Shown: positions 29,794 to 39,541, numbered from the stretch's first letter. The stretch is 64,000 nt of DNA from Trichodesmium erythraeum GBRTRLIN201 (GCA_018457135.1 JAGGDU010000046.1:77516-141515); one strand, 5' to 3'. Program-made: numbers and translations. The notes: generated by a model not told the origin, from the sequence alone.

Positions 29794-30959
29794 GTTGAAA
29801 GCTATTTTGTGATTTGTTCTATGAACTAATAGTAGTTATAGCTCAATACAGTTCAGTGTGATATTCCCCAAGTGCCAAGTGAAAAAAAAGCAACCTCTTT
29901 TTTAATGAATTTTCTCAAACATAGTGATTACAAATGTTTGTTTTAAATAAGCCTAAAGTATATAGCAGTTCAATAGCTTTTATTGATTCTATAATTTTAT
30001 TTGATACAGCAAAATGATAAACACTTTGATTTTTAATATCTCTATTTTAAAGATTAGATTCTTTAGCTATTCATGTAACTAAAATTTTCAGAAATTATTT
30101 TTGAGATTATTTTTAATGGGATGCTTTAATAAGTTCTCTAGCGACTATATTAAATAGCTGATAAGATATTTTTTTTTGTTTTTATGATTATAATTGAACA
30201 TAGAAAAAAAATTGTTCAAACAAAAATTTAAGAGAAATTATTTGCTTTTTGAAATGATGATTATTCTTAAAGCATTCAACTATGATGACTTTGTTTTTGC
30301 TGACAATTTTACTATTAATAGTTAGGCATTTTTTGGGCGAAAAAATACTTGCTTATGCACCATTCTGTAGGAACTGTCACTGTAGGCAAGGGAACTATGC
30401 CGATCCCTAAAAATGGCTAAATCCCTTTTTTATTAATGATTAATGCTTTTTTGAAGTCAGAGTCTTTGCTTCTTACATTTTAGCCAATTTTATATTATAG
30501 TTTTGTGTAAGTTCTAGGGAATAGAGAGGAATAATTATTTAAACAGAAAAAAAAAGAAGAAAAACAACTACACTTCAGTAATCTTATAAACGCTATAATT
30601 AACTAAATACAGTTCAACAAGTTTCAGAAATTATTTTTATCTTAATAGCATAATTACATTTTTGATATTACACTATTATAGTAGACCGCTAATATATTGA
30701 ATCTTTGTTAATATTTTACTGTCAATATATATACATCAACTTGGTCTAGCTATAAGTTAACTTGACTCAGTAATTAAGATATTTTTTCCTAGGATAAAAA
30801 AACTCTCTTATTAGTACCTAAACATAAATTTATCTAATAATTTTATATACTCAACCATTCCCTAAATCAAATATTCCATCAGATGCTATAGTTAAAATAT
30901 AATATCAAAAATTACAGTTTTCTAAAAATCCAATCTTCATATATATATTTATAAATAAA
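29794..30959. other. 1.17-kb intergenic region
   Basis: AT-rich, no gene found. A slightly GC-richer stretch at 30330-30430 has no open frame. The glcD promoter should lie near 30900. Confidence 0.5.
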
Positions 30960-32438
30960 ATGCTTACTGAAGACAAACAAAAAACAAAACACAATTGGAA
31001 AAAAATAGCCAAACAATTTGAAGCAGTGGTTGGAAAAAAAGGTGTAGTTCAACGTAAAGAAGAATTATTAGTATACGAATGTGACGGTCTACCTAGTTAT
31101 CGTCAAAGACCTGCATTAGTAATATTACCCCGCACCACCGAACAAGTCTCGGAAGCAGTAAAAATATGTCATAATCTCAATATTCCTTGGCTTCCAAGAG
31201 GTGCAGGAACAGGTCTTTCTGGAGGTGCATTACCAATAGAAAACTGCGTTTTAATCGTTACTTCATTAATGCAAAAAATCCTGAAAATAGACTTAGAAAA
31301 TCAACAAGTTGTTGTACAACCAGGTATTATTAATAATTGGGTGACACAAGCAGTTAGTGGAGCTGGTTTCTATTATGCTCCCGACCCTTCCAGTCAAATT
31401 ATTTGTTCAATTGGTGGGAATATTGCTGAAAATTCTGGAGGGGTTCATTGTCTCAAATATGGTGTCACAACTAACCATGTTTTAGGATTAAAAATAGTTA
31501 CTCCTGAAGGTTCAATATTTGACATTGGCGGACCAATTTCAGAGATGCCTGGTTATGACTTAACAGGTTTATTTGTAGGGTCCGAAGGTACTTTGGGAAT
31601 AGCTACAGAAATTACTCTGAGAATTCTTAAATCTCCTGAATCAGTATGTGTACTTTTAGCAGGATTTCCTACTATTGAAAGTACTGGGCAAGCTGTGTCG
31701 GATATTATCAGCGCCGGCATAATTCCTGGGGGAATGGAAATTATGGATAATTTTAGTATTAATGCTGTAGAAGATATAGTTAATACTGGTTTATATCCTC
31801 GGAATGCAGCAGCTGTTTTATTGGTAGAATTAGATGGTTCAGAGTTAGAAGTTGATGTGAATAAACAACGAGTAAAAGAAATATGTGAACTGAATCAAGC
31901 TATAGAAATTACTACCGCTAATGAACCAGAAAAACGGATGAAATTATGGAAAGGGCGAAAAGCTGCTTTTGCTGCTGCTGGTAATATTAGTAAAAATTAT
32001 TATGTACAAGATGGCGTGATACCTCGGACAAAAATGGCTTATGTTTTGGGTGAAATTGAGGCAATAAGTAAGAAATATGGTTATCGTATTGCAAATGTAT
32101 TTCATGCAGGAGATGGGAATCTTCACCCTTTAATTTTATATGATGATTCTCTAGAGGGAGATTTGGAAAAAGTAGAAGAAATAGGTGGGGAAATTCTCAA
32201 GTTATGTGTAGAGGTTGGTGGTAGTTTGTCTGGAGAACATGGCATTGGTTCAGATAAGAAGTGTTATATGCCTTTGATGTTTAATGAGACTGATTTGGAA
32301 ACTATGCAATGGGTAAGAAGTGTTTTTAATCCGAAAGGTTTAGCTAATCCTGAAAAAATATTTCCTACGCCTCGAACTTGCGGAGAATCTGCTAATGTTC
32401 AAAAGGTTAAGCATTTTGAAGGAGCGGAAGTTTTTTAG
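30960..32438 (+). CDS. glcD: Glycolate oxidase/dehydrogenase subunit GlcD
   Basis: 492-aa FAD-linked oxidase that oxidises glycolate to glyoxylate in photorespiration. The FAD-binding PCMH fold includes PRGAGTGLSGGALP, DPSSQIICSIGGNIAENSGG and FVGSEGTLGIATE. The C-terminal cap domain has HAGDGNLHP and LSGEHGIGSDKK. Cyanobacterial GlcD usually works with GlcE and GlcF encoded elsewhere. Lactate or other 2-hydroxyacid use is possible in this family. Confidence 0.9.
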   Translation: MLTEDKQKTKHNWKKIAKQFEAVVGKKGVVQRKEELLVYECDGLPSYRQRPALVILPRTTEQVSEAVKICHNLNIPWLPRGAGTGLSGGALPIENCVLIVTSLMQKILKIDLENQQVVVQPGIINNWVTQAVSGAGFYYAPDPSSQIICSIGGNIAENSGGVHCLKYGVTTNHVLGLKIVTPEGSIFDIGGPISEMPGYDLTGLFVGSEGTLGIATEITLRILKSPESVCVLLAGFPTIESTGQAVSDIISAGIIPGGMEIMDNFSINAVEDIVNTGLYPRNAAAVLLVELDGSELEVDVNKQRVKEICELNQAIEITTANEPEKRMKLWKGRKAAFAAAGNISKNYYVQDGVIPRTKMAYVLGEIEAISKKYGYRIANVFHAGDGNLHPLILYDDSLEGDLEKVEEIGGEILKLCVEVGGSLSGEHGIGSDKKCYMPLMFNETDLETMQWVRSVFNPKGLANPEKIFPTPRTCGESANVQKVKHFEGAEVF

Positions 32439-32675
32439 ACCATATCATGTCCGGATAATTAGTGCTTAAAAAGTATATGGTTTTTAGTAGAGATTTGGCC
32501 CTTGAAATATCTATCTTAGAGCTCAAGCCTTACTGCAAGCTTTAAGGGACCAGGGTTTCTCTGGCTGAAAAATCCCCCTTGGTTGGGCAAGTGCAATGTT
32601 GGGAGTATAGAGTTTAGGCAACTTACTTTTTTGTGATGATATCCTTTAAGGCCTCAAGAAAGAATAACTCTTGCC

Positions 32676-33527
32676 CTAATATTTTAGATCCTCTTGTCTT
32701 AACCAACTATATAGCCTTTCTTTTTCCAACACAGGTACACCAAAATAAAATTCACAGGCATAAAACCCTTCATCCTCAAGACCAACTGTATTAATATTCT
32801 TTTGATGTAAAGATTCAATAGTGTTTTGTTGCTCCAAGACACTAGCAAACTTCCGACCTTTCTTAAACGGAACACTGCTTTTGAGCAGAGTATAATCATA
32901 ATCCTGAAACACTTTGTTAATTTCAGAAGAATAAAATGCTCGATAGATAACAAAAGCAAATAACGGTGATAAAGATTTATGAGAGATGATAGGAAATATT
33001 TGCTGAAAGAAATATTCACCAATGTATCCAAGAGAACCTGTCGCAATAAAGAGATCGGTTGTTTCAACAATGTGTTTCAACTCCTCCGGTAATGGCTCAT
33101 GTCTCATATCAAAACAATAGGCTTTTTCACAAACCTGAACTCGTTCGGCAAAATCCATGGCAGGTTTAGAATTATCTGATAGATAAAATTTATATTCTGT
33201 ATGACGGATGTCTTGATGCTTATAGAATCTTTCTATTTCTGCCCATGTTGGTTCTTGAGCGCCATCTCTCTCGATGAAAAAATCAATGAGTTGAGCCATC
33301 GTTAAATCATGGAGCAAAAGTGTAGAAATTATACCATAAGATGCACCAATATCAACAATGTTTATAGGGCGTTGTTCTTTTTCATATAACATTTTCAACA
33401 GTGGGCGAAGATATCGGATACCATAATCAGGTACTCTATATTCTTGTTGAGATACTATCTGTAAATATGATGCTGGGGTTGGCTGAACGTAAACTTCTGA
33501 CCAGTTAGCTTTCTTGCTAATATCCAT
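32676..33527 (-). CDS. Class I SAM-dependent methyltransferase
   Basis: 283 aa. Motif I is VDIGASYGIIST (residues 58-69), preceded by a long N-terminal lid (YRVPDYGIRYLRPLLKMLYE). Later motifs include TTDLFIATGSLGYIGEYFFQ. The substrate is unknown. It is the last gene of a minus-strand group with DUF3326, a small ORF and a sulfotransferase. An unrelated repeat-filled 380-base gap separates it from DUF3326, so joint function is inference. Confidence 0.75.
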   Translation of the reverse strand: MDISKKANWSEVYVQPTPASYLQIVSQQEYRVPDYGIRYLRPLLKMLYEKEQRPINIVDIGASYGIISTLLLHDLTMAQLIDFFIERDGAQEPTWAEIERFYKHQDIRHTEYKFYLSDNSKPAMDFAERVQVCEKAYCFDMRHEPLPEELKHIVETTDLFIATGSLGYIGEYFFQQIFPIISHKSLSPLFAFVIYRAFYSSEINKVFQDYDYTLLKSSVPFKKGRKFASVLEQQNTIESLHQKNINTVGLEDEGFYACEFYFGVPVLEKERLYSWLRQEDLKY

Positions 33528-33553
33528 GATGATTTTCCTTTGTATATATCAAA

Positions 33554-33658
33554 TACAGCAGTTTTCATTTTAGTAAACTACAGTAGGGAGCTTGCATGGA
33601 ACGTCCCTATAAGGTTTTGGTTGTGACGATGTGGTTGATTAATCTGAAAAGCGCTGTA
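33554..33658. repeat. MITE-like element, copy 2
   Basis: 105 bases with ends TACAGCAGTTTTCA and CTGAAAAGCGCTGTA, imperfect inverted repeats. Related to 656-761 through TAGTAAACTA, GCATGGAACGT and ATGTGGTTGATT. Confidence 0.65.
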
Positions 33659-33705
33659 AGCAAGTCGATTCTTGTCTCATAATAAGTCTAAACAATATTT
33701 TCAAC

Positions 33706-33793
33706 AAGACTTACGCAGTGCAGCTATATATAGTGCATTATTGACAATAAATTCAGATATTGATACTACAAGTATTGTCTTTACGTAAGTCTT
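33706..33793. repeat. MITE-like element with AAGACTTACG / CGTAAGTCTT ends
   Basis: 88 bases with perfect 10-base inverted ends and an inner repeat GACAAT / ATTGTC. The end sequence resembles that of the element at 9266-9358, but the interiors differ. Confidence 0.65.
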
Positions 33794-33907
33794 ATTCAAT
33801 AAGCATGAACTGAAGCTCCTTACTGAGAATATACATATCATGAACGTATTGAAATATTTGTAGGGCAAGGGATTTACTTCAGAGGATGCCTATTGGAGAA
33901 CAAATGC

Positions 33908-34942
33908 TTAGGGTCGTAATGTCATTAAAGGTCTTGATAAGCTTGCCAAGTGAATGTTATTCTTGAGAGCTAGTATTAGGCCAGCAGCTTCAGCATAGCT
34001 GTGAGCCTCAATAACATTATTTAATTGGAGTTTAGATTGAGAGACATCTAAAATGGTCTGATTCTCTCGCACAGCAATAACGGGTATATTATATTTTTCT
34101 GCCTGTAAAATAGGCACCCCTCCTAAACAAGTTGTAGGTATAACTACAGCTAATACATTATTAATATTGATAATATCCGCTATGCGGTTTTTGGATTGTT
34201 TAATTTGTGGCGCTTTTTGTAAACCAACTAATATACAGGCTAAACCACTTGTGGAAGCCATCTCTCCTGCTCCTCTTGCATCAACAATATTATTTACCAA
34301 ATCTAAATCTTTAATATTTAGCAAAGGGGCGTGAGCAACAGGGATTTGGAATTTTTTCATCATAAGGTGTGACATAATGGCTTCAACACCACCAACAGGA
34401 TTGGGACATTCACCTCGGAAATGCTTGGCGTAAATTTCAGAAGGTAAATCTTGAACATTTGTTGTGATAGCTATAGCATTAGCCCCTTTTTGAATCAGTT
34501 CTTGGCCAGCATTAATTAACACCTCAGGGTTATCCACACTACCCACAAAGGCTCCTACTTCATTTTGAATGCATCGACTGTAAATCGGTTCATCTGTAAT
34601 TACAGGGTCTATGATATTAACACCATATATAGCTCTGACAGCATTAATCAGATTAAACAGAATGTCAATTTTCCAATCCTCTGATTTTTCAATAATTAGT
34701 CCGACGGTATTAGCATACGGAAGATGAAAATTGATGTAACCCCCACAAAATAGGTCAATAGAATGCCCTTCTGCATAGACAACATTATTCTTTAAGTTGA
34801 TAAAATTGGAGGCATTAACTGTGTTAGGATTGGTAATTAAATAATCAACAGTAGAAGCTAACAAGTTAGCTGTTGGCGTGGCATCACCAGCATACCCTCC
34901 AATACTACAACCAATACCTGTGGGAATAATGTTTACCACCAC
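33908..34942 (-). CDS. DUF3326 family protein
   Basis: 344 aa from a GTG start. NIIPTGIGCSIGGYAGDATP near the N-terminus and PVAHAPLLN, TTCLGGVPIL and AVRENQTILDV further on are characteristic of DUF3326, a mostly cyanobacterial family of unknown function. The reading frame continues upstream through two stop codons (TAG, TAA) into the small ORF at 35015-35197. The text between them still reads like protein (FAEIDESVEGQYYPGKTVV). The gene may therefore be the surviving part of a longer one of about 430 codons. Confidence 0.75.
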   Translation of the reverse strand: MVVNIIPTGIGCSIGGYAGDATPTANLLASTVDYLITNPNTVNASNFINLKNNVVYAEGHSIDLFCGGYINFHLPYANTVGLIIEKSEDWKIDILFNLINAVRAIYGVNIIDPVITDEPIYSRCIQNEVGAFVGSVDNPEVLINAGQELIQKGANAIAITTNVQDLPSEIYAKHFRGECPNPVGGVEAIMSHLMMKKFQIPVAHAPLLNIKDLDLVNNIVDARGAGEMASTSGLACILVGLQKAPQIKQSKNRIADIININNVLAVVIPTTCLGGVPILQAEKYNIPVIAVRENQTILDVSQSKLQLNNVIEAHSYAEAAGLILALKNNIHLASLSRPLMTLRP

Positions 34943-35014
34943 AGTTTTCCCAGGATAATACTGTCCCTCTACAGACTCATCTATTTCAGCAAACTATTTA
35001 GAGTACAGTGTAGC

Positions 35015-35197
35015 TTAGATAATTATTTCATCTGATGTGATTTGGCTAATATACCAGCGAATAGCATCTTTTCCAACTACCTGTTTGATAACATCAATTA
35101 ATGAAGTGTTTGGCGTTATTTCTGATTTATTAATGCGATATTGTTTATTCTTAATCATTTCAGAAAACCTTTGTAGTAATTTTTTGGCAGGGGACAA
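35015..35197 (-). CDS. Small ORF in frame with DUF3326 (possible separated N-terminus)
   Basis: 60 codons from TTG, beginning seven bases after the sulfotransferase stop. It is Lys-rich at first (SPAKKLLQRFSEMIKNKQYR) and ends IRWYISQITSDEIII. The stop TAA, the next six codons (ATLYSK), a TAG and the DUF3326 leader all share one frame. It is either a real small protein coupled to the sulfotransferase or the N-terminal part of a DUF3326 protein split by nonsense mutations. The second seems somewhat more likely to me. Confidence 0.45.
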   Translation of the reverse strand: MSPAKKLLQRFSEMIKNKQYRINKSEITPNTSLIDVIKQVVGKDAIRWYISQITSDEIII

Positions 35198-35204
35198 AGT
35201 CAGA

Positions 35205-35948
35205 CTATAATTTCATGCGGTATTGATATAGTTCCTCATAAAAAGGTAGGCATTCTTCAAAAATGAGCTTTAAATGCTCAGGTAAGGTTGTTTCCTGCTG
35301 AGTAAAAGCAATAAATCCACTTGAATTGATAATTGTTGTATACCAACTTTTTGCCCATAGAGGATCTGTTTCTCTCATGCCGGCCTGCCATGTCAACATT
35401 TTCTCAGAATAATATAAGCCTAGTTTCGTGCATAATATCTGTAAAACTTTTTTGGGATTTTTTATTAAGTCAGTTGAATCAACAACAAGTGGTACTTTTT
35501 CAGTTTTGTCCTTAATTAGAAAGAAAAGATTATACAGATCTTCCATACCAATTTCATGCAAGGTAAAATTTTTTGGATAGTTGTATATTTTTTGTCTCGA
35601 GGCAATAATTTCACGAGGATGTCTGATTAGAAAAAAATTATCAAGGCACATTAAATGGTCTAGATCTAGGTTTTTGGGAAGATTGTTAGCCGTATGTTTT
35701 TGAAATGAAAAAGAGTACCCTTGAGGTAAATTACCAGTTATTTTCGATATAACTTTTTCATAATTAGTTTCATACCGTTCAATAATTTCTAATCTGTGGG
35801 GATGATCAAACCCTTGTGTTGTTAAATATGGAGGATAAAATGGCTCATCAAAAACTACACATCCGTCCAATTCTTGAAAAGCTCGCGTCATAAGTGTTGA
35901 ACGACTTCTCGCACAAGTCCACATCGCAATATGCTTGTTAGCTGTCAT
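35205..35948 (-). CDS. Sulfotransferase-fold protein
   Basis: 247 aa. The 5'-phosphosulfate-binding loop TCARSRSTLMTRAF (residues 11-24) and the 3'-phosphate motif LIRHPREIIASRQ (105-117) match PAPS-dependent sulfotransferases. The rest (DSTDLIKNPKKVLQILCTKL) fits the family fold. The acceptor is unknown. It is first in a minus-strand group with the small ORF, DUF3326 and a methyltransferase. Sulfation plus methylation would suit tailoring of a lipid, glycan or small metabolite; that is inference. Confidence 0.8.
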   Translation of the reverse strand: MTANKHIAMWTCARSRSTLMTRAFQELDGCVVFDEPFYPPYLTTQGFDHPHRLEIIERYETNYEKVISKITGNLPQGYSFSFQKHTANNLPKNLDLDHLMCLDNFFLIRHPREIIASRQKIYNYPKNFTLHEIGMEDLYNLFFLIKDKTEKVPLVVDSTDLIKNPKKVLQILCTKLGLYYSEKMLTWQAGMRETDPLWAKSWYTTIINSSGFIAFTQQETTLPEHLKLIFEECLPFYEELYQYRMKL

Positions 35949-36055
35949 GTAGCTCCTTGATTATGGCATTTTTAATGAATTTTGAGTCTTCCTATACAGA
36001 GGCATTGCATTTCTTAGAATCGTACTTTTTTTTATCAATTATTTCCTCTTACTCT

Positions 36056-37063
36056 CTACTCCCTAATTTTGCTAATAACTTCTCGCACTCGATAAATTGG
36101 ACGTTCTTGAGATTCGTGATAAGTTCGCATGAGTAACTCTGCTAATAAACCAAAACTGAATAATTGTAAACCAGCTAGTAATAAAACAACAACCAAAATT
36201 AGTAGAGGGCGATCGCCAATATTCTCACCAAAGCCAAGTTTTAAAATAGTTAAATAAATCCCAAAAACTAACCCTAACCCCCCAGAAACTAAACCTAACA
36301 TTCCAAAAATGTGCATAGGTCTAGTGAGGAATTTCTTCATAAAAAATACCGTTAATAAATCCATAACAACTCGAAAAGTTCGCCCTAACCCATACTTACT
36401 TTTACCATAGCAACGAGCATAGTGGTTAACTGGTATTTCTGCAATTCTTGCTCCTTCAATAAAAGCTAAAGCGGGTAAAAATCTATGTAATTCACCATAA
36501 AGGTTCATATCAGCAACTAACTCCAAACGATAAGCTTTTAAAGAACAGCCATAATCATGTAAATTGACTCCTGTTACTTTGGCAATTATCCAATTAGCAA
36601 TTTTAGAAGGAAGTAGTCGTGTAACAAAATTATCTTGCCTATTTTTTCGCCATCCACTCACCAAATCATAACCTTCATCTAGCTTAGATAATAATAGTGG
36701 AATATCTGCAGGGTCGTTCTGTAAATCTCCATCTAAAGTCACAACTATTTTACCAGTAGCATGCTTAAATCCTGCTGCCATAGCTGCAGTTTGCCCATAA
36801 TTTCGACGGAGAATTACTACTTTTAAATCTGTACGTTTTTGAGCTAATTCTGTTAGAAGTTTTGTTGAACCATCCTGAGAACCATCATCTACACAGATAA
36901 TTTCGTAAGTAAGTTTATTTTCTATTAAAGTAGTAGAAATATTTGTCAGTAGTTGAGGAATACTAGCAACTTCATTGTAAATAGGCGTCACAATAGATAT
37001 ATCTAATTGAGTAGGGGAACCTTTATATAGCTCTATCTCTTGAATATGTAGGTGGTTACTCAT
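36056..37063 (-). CDS. Family 2 glycosyltransferase with two C-terminal membrane helices
   Basis: 335 aa, DPM1/GtrB-like, which typically moves a sugar from UDP or GDP to a polyprenyl phosphate on the inner membrane face. VTPIYNE is at residues 25-31, DDGSQDGS at 59-66, the metal-binding DGDLQNDP at 111-118 and GCSLKAYR near 177. Two hydrophobic hairpin segments follow at about 245-275 and 283-310. This is the usual GtrB or undecaprenyl-phosphate glycosyltransferase layout. The sugar is unknown. Confidence 0.88.
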   Translation of the reverse strand: MSNHLHIQEIELYKGSPTQLDISIVTPIYNEVASIPQLLTNISTTLIENKLTYEIICVDDGSQDGSTKLLTELAQKRTDLKVVILRRNYGQTAAMAAGFKHATGKIVVTLDGDLQNDPADIPLLLSKLDEGYDLVSGWRKNRQDNFVTRLLPSKIANWIIAKVTGVNLHDYGCSLKAYRLELVADMNLYGELHRFLPALAFIEGARIAEIPVNHYARCYGKSKYGLGRTFRVVMDLLTVFFMKKFLTRPMHIFGMLGLVSGGLGLVFGIYLTILKLGFGENIGDRPLLILVVVLLLAGLQLFSFGLLAELLMRTYHESQERPIYRVREVISKIRE

Positions 37064-37524
37064 TATTAATTATTCATCCAATTTTTTGAGAAAGTTTAGT
37101 TTTAAGCATTTAGTTTAAGTCTTTTACTATCAAGTATCCATACTGACAACTTATAAAATTTATAACAAAGGTTTTGAAATTTCCCTGAGAAGTTTAATCC
37201 ATTACTATAATATCTGTTAAACCTCCTATTATTATAATTAAATATGCTATAAAAATGCAGATAAAATCAATCTCAATTTTTGTGATAATGAACCTCTTAT
37301 GCCATATACTATCAGTACAATTATAGTAGATAAAAATTGTATAATGTGCTTAATTATTAATGCTAAACCTATTATAAATAGAGTGATATATAGCAAATAT
37401 AAACTGAATAAATTTTTGAGTTTAGCATTTAATTAATTTTTGTGTTATTCCTCACCTACTTTCATCATACTAGGCTTTATTTAATATCTATTTTCAGACT
37501 GAAATTAACGTTTAATTTACTTTG
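37064..37524. other. Intergenic, nothing recognised
   Basis: 461 AT-rich bases between two minus-strand genes. Confidence 0.5.
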
Positions 37525-38742
37525 TTATCTTTTCCTTTTAGCTAGCCAAATTTTCAATCTATTACATAAAACCTGAAAACCATGAGAAAAAGTCGGTAAA
37601 CGTTGTAAATAAACACTAAGTCTCACTAAAGCAGCTAACCAACCATGCAAACTAATACCAAAACTCGAAACAGCAGCAGAATTTACTCCCAAAGTAATCA
37701 TTTCTCCTAAGTGTAAATAACGAAAAGGTTTGGGACGTTTATTATTTAAAATTGCCCAGAGATTTTTTGCTGCTTGACTTGCTTGTTGATAAGCAACTTG
37801 AGCTGTAGCTGGAAGTTTTTTACCATTGGGATATAAAATCTCAGCAATATCTCCCAAGGCAAAAACTTCTGAATAGCCAACTAATTGTAAAGTTTGCTCG
37901 CAAATAAGTTGACCTCTAGAATTGTGGTAACAATTCAAATTTTTAACCCACTCTCTTACTTGAGTACCTGCAGTCCACAGTACCAAATCTGTTAGAATAA
38001 TAACACTTTCATTAGACTGCCATAAAGTAATTTTGTCAACTTCAATAGTATCAACAGTTGTCTCTAAACTTATTAAAACATTTCGTTTATCTAAAGCACG
38101 TTGAGCATTTTTACGAGTAGCTGGAGTAAAGTTTTTTAGTATTTCTTTTCCTCTTTCTATTAAGCGTATTTCTCCTCGTCTTCCTAATCTATCTGCTATT
38201 TTTCCTGCCAACTCTACTCCACTTGGACCACCACCCACAATAGATACTCGAATTAATTCTTGATTAGAATTTTCCAAAGTTTGTAGTTTTTTCTCTAATA
38301 TTTGAGCATCAGCTAAAGTTCGGAATGTTAAAACATTTTCTGCAGTAGTTGGTAATTTTCCATTAGTAACACCCACCGTAATAACTAAGTAGTCATAAGC
38401 TAAACTTCCTTGTTCTAAAAGTTTAACTTTACGAGCTTTAAAATCAATATTTTGAATCGTATCTTGACAAAAAAGTATTTTCTTATTTTGTAGAAGTTTA
38501 GCAAAAGAGGGAGCTATTTCCCAAGTTTGGAGTTCATCTGTAATTACCTCATACAGTAGGGGAGTAAAAACAAGATGATCATGTTGATCTATTAATATAA
38601 CTTCACAATTTTTATGTTTAAAACCCCAAAAACTATTCAGATACAATGCCGTGTAAAGACCACCAAAGCCACTACCCAATATGCAAATTTTTGTGATTTT
38701 ATTACTTGGTTTTTCTCCTTGAGGTATTTCTCCAGTTTCCAT
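37525..38742 (-). CDS. ndbB: Type II NAD(P)H dehydrogenase, NdbB-like (demethylphylloquinone reductase)
   Basis: 405-aa FAD protein of the NDH-2 family. The first dinucleotide motif is GSGFGG (23-28), the second VSIVGGGPSGVELAG (166-180), and FALGDIAEI marks the FAD site. The segment LLYEVITDELQTWEIAPSF (residues 62-80) closely recalls Synechocystis NdbB. That enzyme reduces demethylphylloquinone before the final methylation in vitamin K1 synthesis. With seven men genes in the window this assignment is attractive, but NdbA or NdbC types cannot be fully excluded by eye. Confidence 0.72.
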   Translation of the reverse strand: METGEIPQGEKPSNKITKICILGSGFGGLYTALYLNSFWGFKHKNCEVILIDQHDHLVFTPLLYEVITDELQTWEIAPSFAKLLQNKKILFCQDTIQNIDFKARKVKLLEQGSLAYDYLVITVGVTNGKLPTTAENVLTFRTLADAQILEKKLQTLENSNQELIRVSIVGGGPSGVELAGKIADRLGRRGEIRLIERGKEILKNFTPATRKNAQRALDKRNVLISLETTVDTIEVDKITLWQSNESVIILTDLVLWTAGTQVREWVKNLNCYHNSRGQLICEQTLQLVGYSEVFALGDIAEILYPNGKKLPATAQVAYQQASQAAKNLWAILNNKRPKPFRYLHLGEMITLGVNSAAVSSFGISLHGWLAALVRLSVYLQRLPTFSHGFQVLCNRLKIWLAKRKR

Positions 38743-39205
38743 AGTTTCTCATGTTGATAAATATTAACCTTTTGTGTTGCTAGATTGTATAATATAAAAT
38801 TAACTTTTGGAAGCGATCGCTTTATTCAATAAGAGCGCAAAGTAAAAAAAAGATAATGCTGTTTATTTGCTTGAGCTGAGTAAGCTACTTGTTTCTTGCT
38901 TACCTATTTGTTCCAAATCACTTCACAACAGATTCTAATAGTATAAAATACTATAAACTGAATAAATCTGTAGTTGCCCAATTTATCGACCACTTTTCTC
39001 TATTCAGTAGATAACCTCTAGTGACTTTTGTGGCGTTCAAATCTCTACTAATTAAGTCTGCAACATATTTTTTCTGAGTAGCCAAGGTAAATTCCTCCAT
39101 GTTCAGATTTTTAAATAGAAGATTTTCCCTAAATAAATTTATAAGTTATAATTTTGTATCATCAAATACTATAAGCTGATTAGTCAAAGCATATATAATT
39201 ATCAA
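38743..39205. other. Intergenic with a short minus frame
   Basis: 463 bases between divergent genes. Besides the 49-codon frame listed separately nothing is recognised. Confidence 0.45.
38951..39100 (-). CDS. Possible small ORF of 49 codons
   Basis: It reads MEEFTLATQKKYVADLISRD, then LNATKVTRGYLLNREKW and ends TTDLFSL. Composition is protein-like, with a plausible helix-turn-helix flavour, but no ribosome site is seen and I know no family. It could be a gene remnant. Confidence 0.25.
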   Translation of the reverse strand: MEEFTLATQKKYVADLISRDLNATKVTRGYLLNREKWSINWATTDLFSL

Positions 39206-39541
39206 ATGAATAATCACAACAATCAAAACTTTAAAGAAAATCCTGAACTAGATCAGGGATATGTATCAAATTCATTGAACCCTTTCTCTAAATTTTTCAA
39301 ATCAATCCAAGTTTTTTTTGCACAGTTCTTAGAATGGTTTCAGCAACTTCCTCAATGGGGAAAAATTATAGGTTTAATTATTATCCCCATCTTTGCCATC
39401 AAGATATTAGAAGCAGTTGTCAGTTTAGTTTCTTTGTTGATTACTATAGGTGTATTTGCCGGGGTTATTTATGTAGGATATCGCTTTTTAATCATTCCTA
39501 ATTCACCAGAAAAAGGTCAGGATAAAAATACTAATATCTAG
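39206..39541 (+). CDS. Small hypothetical membrane protein
   Basis: 111 aa. A polar N-terminus (to about residue 48) is followed by two hydrophobic stretches: WGKIIGLIIIPIFAIKILEA (about 49-68) and VVSLVSLLITIGVFAGVIYVGY (about 69-90). The tail is charged. WFQQLPQWGK before the first helix could be a membrane-surface segment. No family recognised. Confidence 0.6.
   Translation: MNNHNNQNFKENPELDQGYVSNSLNPFSKFFKSIQVFFAQFLEWFQQLPQWGKIIGLIIIPIFAIKILEAVVSLVSLLITIGVFAGVIYVGYRFLIIPNSPEKGQDKNTNI

Larger units (their letters stand above)
33528..33907. other. Intergenic with two MITE-like elements
   Basis: 380 bases, of which about half are two short inverted-repeat elements (33554-33658 and 33706-33793). 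Insertion here may have separated the methyltransferase from DUF3326. Confidence 0.6.

Noticed and set aside
32699-33070. 123-codon minus frame in a second phase of the methyltransferase gene
   Set aside because: It overlaps a real domain with clear motifs and has only Leu/Ile-rich text.
35015-35197. Acyl carrier or toxin-antitoxin protein as the role of the small ORF
   Set aside because: No DSL phosphopantetheine motif and no toxin or antitoxin fold visible; it is in frame with DUF3326, which explains it better.
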